Source: Leptoclinus maculatus
Lineage: Eukaryota > Chordata > Actinopteri > Perciformes > Stichaeidae
Reading direction: 5' to 3'
DNA: 64,000 nucleotides
Assembly: GCA_032191485.1 (NCBI GenBank)
Contig: JAVDOI010000010.1
Span: 2,172,197-2,236,196, forward strand
Numbering within the stretch: the first letter of the stretch is position 1; each line of letters begins with the position of its first letter. The translations under genes were made by a program, and so were the position numbers. Below are positions 51,799 through 59,000 of the stretch, in pieces. The notes under the pieces are model-generated. The model saw only the letters and a list, made by a program, of their open reading frames with translations, was not told the origin of the DNA and searched no databases.

Positions 51799-54700
51799 TT
51801 CTAAGCTGAGGTTGAACTGAAGCCTTTAAAAGATCAGCCGGAGTGAGTCATTTCTTAACCGCAGGAAGCGCAAATACAAACCAACAAAAAGTCATATTCT
51901 CATGGGTGGTCGACATTTTACTCTGTGCCAGAGCAAAAAATTCATATCTTGAATATTTTCCTGTTGATTATTGATGCCCACACACAGTGGGAACTTTGTG
52001 TTGCAGCTGCCAAAATAATACCTGCTGAAAACAATAGGTTGGTACTTCCAAAGTAAAATGACTTCATGTTTTTTTTACATACCAGCCGGATGAAACATTA
52101 TTTCACATTGTCTTAAAAAAACATCATCCAGCCTCATTTGAGGTTCTTCCTACCTTACATCTCCATCCGTTGGTGGGAAGAGAGTCGATAGCAGGTTGCA
52201 GACAGAAGGTATGGTAGCCTTTGTCACACATGTCACACACCAGCATTTTAGTGTCCTCTCCTGGGTTCCTACAAAGCGAGAGAGAAGGTTTTATGAAATA
52301 GGACAATAAGACGGGCTGGGCGAGAGAGAAAATCCAACATCACGATATTTTTGACCAAACGCCTCGATATCGATAATCAGACAATCTTGTAGGGTTGACC
52401 ACTGCTGCTTTCACAAAATATTCACGCAATGAGATGTTGTTTGATAAATAAATCATCAGTAATGTGGATATATTGAATAATAACAAATAACAGAACAGCT
52501 AACAAAGTCTGGGAAGTTCAGAAAATGACATCACGTTACTGTAATGCAGCCTTTAAAACCGGGAAAAGACAAAACTTATGCCAAATTAAGATATCCCAAA
52601 TATAAGAAGATGTCCAGTCCAATCACGACATCTATATAAATATGGATATATTGCCCAGACGTACATGGGACTTTGATATACTGCAAATATCTACGCAGGG
52701 TTGTATTTAAAGAAGAAGAACTATGAAGAAGTCCCACGCATGATCATATTCACCTCGATTCTCTTTTTATTATTTCCACAAGGGAGATAATGAGATCGGT
52801 GAGTGAGTGAGTGAGTGAGTGAGTCCATCTCTGTGTCTGTCCACGGCTAATCTCGCATACTGCTGAACCAAACTGCATAATATTTGGGATGCTCATTTAT
52901 AGCTGCACACTCAACTCGACTGCTGACTCCTTAAAGCTAAATACTACAAATACATGTATGATTGGTATAACATCCACAGTAAAAGCTTTAGGCAATGATA
53001 AAAGGGTTCAAAAGTCAAAGAAATAAAAAAAATTGGAGTCATCCAATCGATTAGTATATGACAATAAACTCGTCTTGAAAAACACCATGCTGTGCAATAA
53101 TAACTTGGTACTAGGGTTTCTATGTAAACACGGAACAGAAAGCTCAATGGACAGTGTTCACCTAAGGCAAACAGGACTGGTTGCTAGCAGAGTCCCTGTG
53201 CTGTTTAAATAGGGTCAGAAGTTACAAGACTGTGCTTCAGGGTACAACATCCAGTTATCTCCTCACAAACCACAGAGGTAAACAAACCAGCAGTAAGCAG
53301 CATGCCCGGTAGCTACAGAGAAAATGATTAGAAAGAAAAAAAAAAAGAAAAGATAGATAGGACAAAAGCATTCAGTGTAGATACTTCATTTAGGCGAATG
53401 GGAAGGTGACTCACTTGCACGTCTGGCAGATTTTGCACTCCGGGCACTGCCAACCTGCCCTCCTTAGAGGGGTCACGGCCATGTCCAGGCACATCCCATG
53501 GTAATGCTGACCACAACTGGTGCAGAAGAGCTGGTCCAGTAGGTCCCCTGGGCTATCGCATAGCGCGCAATTTACATCATCTACAACTATGGGCCAGAAA
53601 ATGAAAGAAACAGGATTTAAGTCAGGAAAATATGGGGGGGAGACAATTCAGACAGTGTAGTTGAAACGTTGTTTCGTCAAATTTCTCATTTTCACTTGAG
53701 CAAATCATTTCTCACTATAGCTGTATTCAACACTACTCCACTTACATTTGTGAATGGCCAGTTCAATGTGTTCTGGGCAGAGGAGCGAGAGACTCCTGAT
53801 ATCCTGAAAGGTCCCAGCTGCCCCCGCACAGGGGAAATGGTAGAGTTGAGCACATCCTTCAGCACAGCACTTAACGGATGCTCCAAGGCGCTTACAGTAT
53901 GCACAGTGCTGCAGAGAAAGAAAGAGACAGATCCCAATATACACATATGTAAAATTAATCAATTCCATTCTTAGCCGAGGAAACAACAAACTCTTGAAAC
54001 ATGTCCATGGCATTTTTCCGTGACGGACTGGCTGGCTTAAGTAAAAACAGTGCTTCATCCCTTAAGGTCTCTTCGGAAAAACAGTCATCTGGTTTCCCAG
54101 CTTAGAGAAGACCCCCCCCCCCCCCCCTCTTCCAACCCATGTTGGTCACATTCATGACAGAACCTCATCTATTCGCCATTCCACTCAGTTCTATAAGTGT
54201 GCACTCTGGAGATCAAATGCAAGACTTGCTGATGGGCCATTGGGCTGCAGACGCACTCGGAGAGAGCTGTGAGCTGTGCCACTGCGAACACGAGGAGCTG
54301 AGCTGCCACGAGGGCTCAGCCCCGCTGAGTGGCGTGACCTTTTCTATTTCACAGCTGAGAGATCCACGCTGCCAGGCCGACCTTTACCAGCCAGTCTGAT
54401 CCATCAGCTTTGCTGTGCCTCACTGAAGCGGTCTCACTGCTGCCCCAACACATTAAGATGCTGTTAACACTCATTAGTCCACGGATCTTCTCCCCTCCCC
54501 TCCCCGACTCACCTTTGTGCTCCCTGAGTCAATGGCTCTGTCCACATTAAGCAGAGATTGTCCCTCGCCCTCACAAACACCTTCGGACCACAAGGCACAA
54601 CTCTGATGTGCCCAGCATTGCCCTGGAATGTCAAGACATTGAGGAAGTGAAGAAACACAAAAGGTTAGCATCTAATTCGTGTCTGGTGAAGAAGTCGACG

Positions 54701-55785
54701 TGCTGAGCTTCAACAGGTGATGCTGGCAATGCTTCGTAAAAAAAAGGAACAGAAATGCTAAGTCTGTTGGTTTTTACCTGACTCGAAGAGAGACTGGACG
54801 TTAAGATCTTGTGGGAGGCCGACATGAGAAAGTTCATCCCAAAATCGACTGGCTGGGTCTGGTTCTTCCTCGCAGCTTTCAGACCCACTGGAACAAAAGG
54901 AAGAGGTTTGCAGAGAAAGCAGGTCAGCACAGGTTTTTCTTTTTTTTTTTTTAAAGTAGAGAGTCTGAGTCAATTTAGGAATGAATCCAGAGCAGAGACA
55001 TTAAGGCAGAGGACCATGTTCAGTTTTGACAAAAGCAGACAGATGAAGACAGAGAGAATGAGCTGGGGGAAAATGTTAGAGAGCAAATAAAAAAGCTGTG
55101 GGGGAGGAGGGAGAGGAGGAGGAGGAGGAGGAAGAGGGCCATCTTGTTTGGCATGTGCACAAGAGGCTGGCTGTTCTGTCTCATAAAATCTGTTGAAAAG
55201 GATGCGTTTCCCCGAGTTCCTGGCTTGAACTAGTGAGCTGCATAGCATGCGGAAAATGTGGAGGGGGAGCATTAGCATTTAAAAAGGACCTTAGTTCCAG
55301 TAAACAAACCAACGGCCAAAATCAAGAGAACGGTTTCTAGAAGCATGATCGCACACACCTGAGAGATTATTGTTTACAGCCCAAAGTTTCATTCAATTAT
55401 CTTCTCCCACCTCCTCACACGTCCACGGTTTTGGCATTTTGTCCAACGCCTCCGCTCCTCTGACAAATCGAGATACAATTTATCCTCCGGTGTCTCCGTG
55501 TGGCATTAACCGAGGACTGGCCCTATTGACCAATCACACGGCAGCAACACAACAGCTACTGGTTGACTTGGCATGCGGCCAGATCCCATACTGCTCCCAC
55601 TGCCCCGTTACGTCACCGGGAACCCAGTGAGACGCCCAACTGGTTCCAAAAGGACCAAAAACAAATTAGGCAGCTGTCCAATAGAGTCCGAGGAGGGTCT
55701 TTTGTTGGAACAGTGCGCAAATATGTAGTGCTCAAACACACACACACACACAGACACAGACACAGACACAGACACAGACACAGAC

Positions 55786-55833
<48 letters not shown>

Positions 55834-55984
55834 AAGCTTGTGCGCAGCCGTCCCCTGATGTGGGATCCCTGGGCCTGGGGACACTGACTGCTGAGGCAAA
55901 GTGATAATTTAGCAACACAACCTGCTAACTGAGAGAGGCCCGTTAGCTTGTGAGGTCTGTGTGTTTGTTTTGTGTGCATGCTCC

Positions 55985-56032
<48 letters not shown>

Positions 56033-59000
56033 TTAGCGTGTGGTCATTTATTAACCACCATCACTGGTTTCTTTCACCAGGACAATCCACTGTGTGTCAA
56101 CACTTCTTTCCAGGAAAAGGGGTAAAAGGTATTTTCGCCCACTTCGCTATCCTGACCAACACTGGCAGCCAAACCATTTGTGTCCGCCAGGCCTACTTAC
56201 TTCGTCTTTTCCCTCTGTCCTGAGGTGGTCTCTCCGGCCATTTTTGGCTGAGTGGTTGTATCGCCATCGCTGCTTTCGCCCGTTGAGCCTCCTCCACCCT
56301 TGTGGCTGAAGAGTGCTTCAAACTGAGGCGTGGTGCTGAATACTTGCAGCTCCCCCTGACCCAGCAGGCAACGGCCACCGCAGTAACAGAAGGCACAGAG
56401 ACGCTCGCTGAAACAAAGAAAGAAACGGGTGGTAGGGGGGTGTTTAATTATATATACCTACTGTGACTTAATACAGTGCCACGCATGTCACCATGAATTA
56501 AGGCCTTCCTCTTCTGGCAATGGGACTGTCTGTGCAGCAACATACTTACCGGTACGAATGCATAAAGCCCGCACACACTGTCTCTCCACACACACACACA
56601 CAAAATGAACCACTTGTGAAATCCTCAATGGTATATGATGCTGTATTCACAGCGAAGCGTTTTTTTTGCCCAGCGTCACACGCGCAAGTTTGACCGCCGG
56701 ATTATTTAGGTTTATTTGCAGCTATCGCGCTACATGCGCCGGAAAGGAGAGGTGGGCGCGTATCCCAGATATACGCTGGGTTCATAACGTCATCCGGAGG
56801 CGCTCTGTCTGTCTGCAAGACGGCAAGCAAACAACTTGTAAAATGTTTGTTTTCTGAAGGGAGCTCGGATCAATCGGTGCTCGGCTATGCTAACATTGGA
56901 GCTGCTCCGTCAACACTCAAAATAACGTCATCCCGGCATAAATACGGCAGCGACATTATGGTCTCAGTTAAACTCTATGGTTCATACGCATACATGTATA
57001 CACATAATTACGTCTCTGGTCTCTGAACAAATATGGAGGTATTGTAGAGCTCTGGTAGCTCCTCCATTTCTGATTCATCAACGCCACGACTTCAGAGACG
57101 ACAGGAGAATCTCATTGGCTTTGGCGACACAGCGTCACACAAATTTCTCGCTCGAGTTGAAATATTTCAAGAATTCCGCAAGGCATTACCTTTGTATGCA
57201 ATCAAGCCGCGCAAAAAGTTTGCTTCGTGTATAGTGTGAACACACCATAAGTACCAGGCCAGACTTCTTCTCATATGCACCTAATTCTACATTTTGGCAA
57301 GAAGTTAACAACAAAAACCATCATCTTACAAGAATAACTGGACATGGACGTGTTGCAGATTGCATTGGGAGAAGGGCGTTTTAGAGTCAGAGCGGTAAAG
57401 AAACAACAGAGACAATAAAGCAGCCAAGAACCCCGCAAAGTAAAACGGTGCGGTAAATATTTATCACATTTTTTTTTTAGGCGATGAGACGGCCTTGTTA
57501 ATAAGATCCCAGGAGAGGGTGCCGGTCTGCCCTCCATCACTAACATCGATAGCACAGACAGGCCGGAAGATTGATTACAACCTTTAACAGGGTGGCACCT
57601 GGGAAGAGACTGCTGCCGCTACCGGCTGATGACTCCATTTCGATTCATCCATGCATGTGTACACAGCAAGGCAAACAGCATGTCACATTGCTACACACAC
57701 ACACACGCACAATTGCATACCAATGCTTGTACACGCACACATTCATAGAAACATTTATAAAAACACAAGGATCTTATATAGATATATATATATGTTTCTC
57801 TAACAGTTATTGTTGTCTCTAACCTGCTTTGGACTTCTCTGCTCGCTGGGACAGATGGTCCTGCTGAACTCTCGGCTGGAGGGCTCTGGGCCAGAGGGGA
57901 AGAGGGCTTCTCCTCCTCTGGCAACTCAGTGGCCACCACTTCCACAGTTACCACTGGCTGGATTGGTGTTTCTGATCAGAGCAAACAAACAAAATAAAAA
58001 AAAGACCAGTTAGTCAGTAAGAAATGACTCCGCATTTAATCCCCTCCAGAGGATTTACGAGCATTGGAGCCCATTCGACATTGACCTCAACGCTATTAGC
58101 CGCTCTTTAACTCATTGCCAATTACGACTGTTAATTCGGCGTGCAGCTTCTGGCGGGTACAGGCTGTCATAGGGCAGGTAGATCGCATTCTAGTCAGTTT
58201 CCTTCAGGTCAAAAACACAGCCTTTATGAGTGAGATGGATGGTAATATATGGGGACCATATGCTCAAGCACTGATTACACTAAACCCGCTGGGAACATCA
58301 TGCTCTTGCTCAGAATAGCAATAACAATGGAAGCAGGGGAGGGGGGGAAAAAAAACAAGAATCACCGATGCCAAAATGTCTCTCAAGAAGTGGGGTTTAA
58401 CATTAATGGGGAATATTATGCCTGAAATACAACTAAACTCTATTGTGTTAGTATCATGAGTGCTTTTGATCTAAATTACAAAAGAAATGGCACAATTCAC
58501 TGTGCTAATCATACAAAACAACTCCCAAAAGTACCTCTCACTGAGACTGTGGGCCATGCTGAATTTTTATTAACATTTCATTGAGATGTAATTAGGCTAA
58601 TACTGCAATGACTCAGCGTCATCCAATGGCATCACACAAGGACAAATTCAAGCTCATTACCTCCTAATAGCAGTTTTCAGATACGAGTGAGGTAATATCA
58701 CTTTTTCATGATATTTAACAGCAACATTGTTATTCTGATAAGCATTTAAATGTCACTATGCTGAATTTTATACAAGTATGTTTCAGTACGTGGTTTGCAA
58801 TAGTTTCAAATATACTAAAAATGTTTTAAATAGTGGTTTGCATGTTACATTGTGCAAAAGAAGCAAAACGAGGGTTAAACACAAGATTAACAGGAGATAT
58901 TAAACCCACGTCTTTACCTTTTCAAAGCAAAGATATGCAGATGTACTGCTTGACCTCAGCTGTATATCACTTTGGAGACAATACTGTATATAAATTGTAG

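Larger units (their letters stand above)
53909..56200 (-). other. kmt2c: kmt2c introns between exons 4 and 7
   Basis: 604 bp, ~155 bp and 1313 bp. A C run at 54112-54127, GGA-rich stretch near 55100-55135, and the CA/GT arrays listed separately. No extra exon. Confidence 0.75.

Noticed and set aside
55608..55979. Open frames of Val-Cys or Thr-His repeats
   Set aside because: Translation of CA/GT microsatellites.
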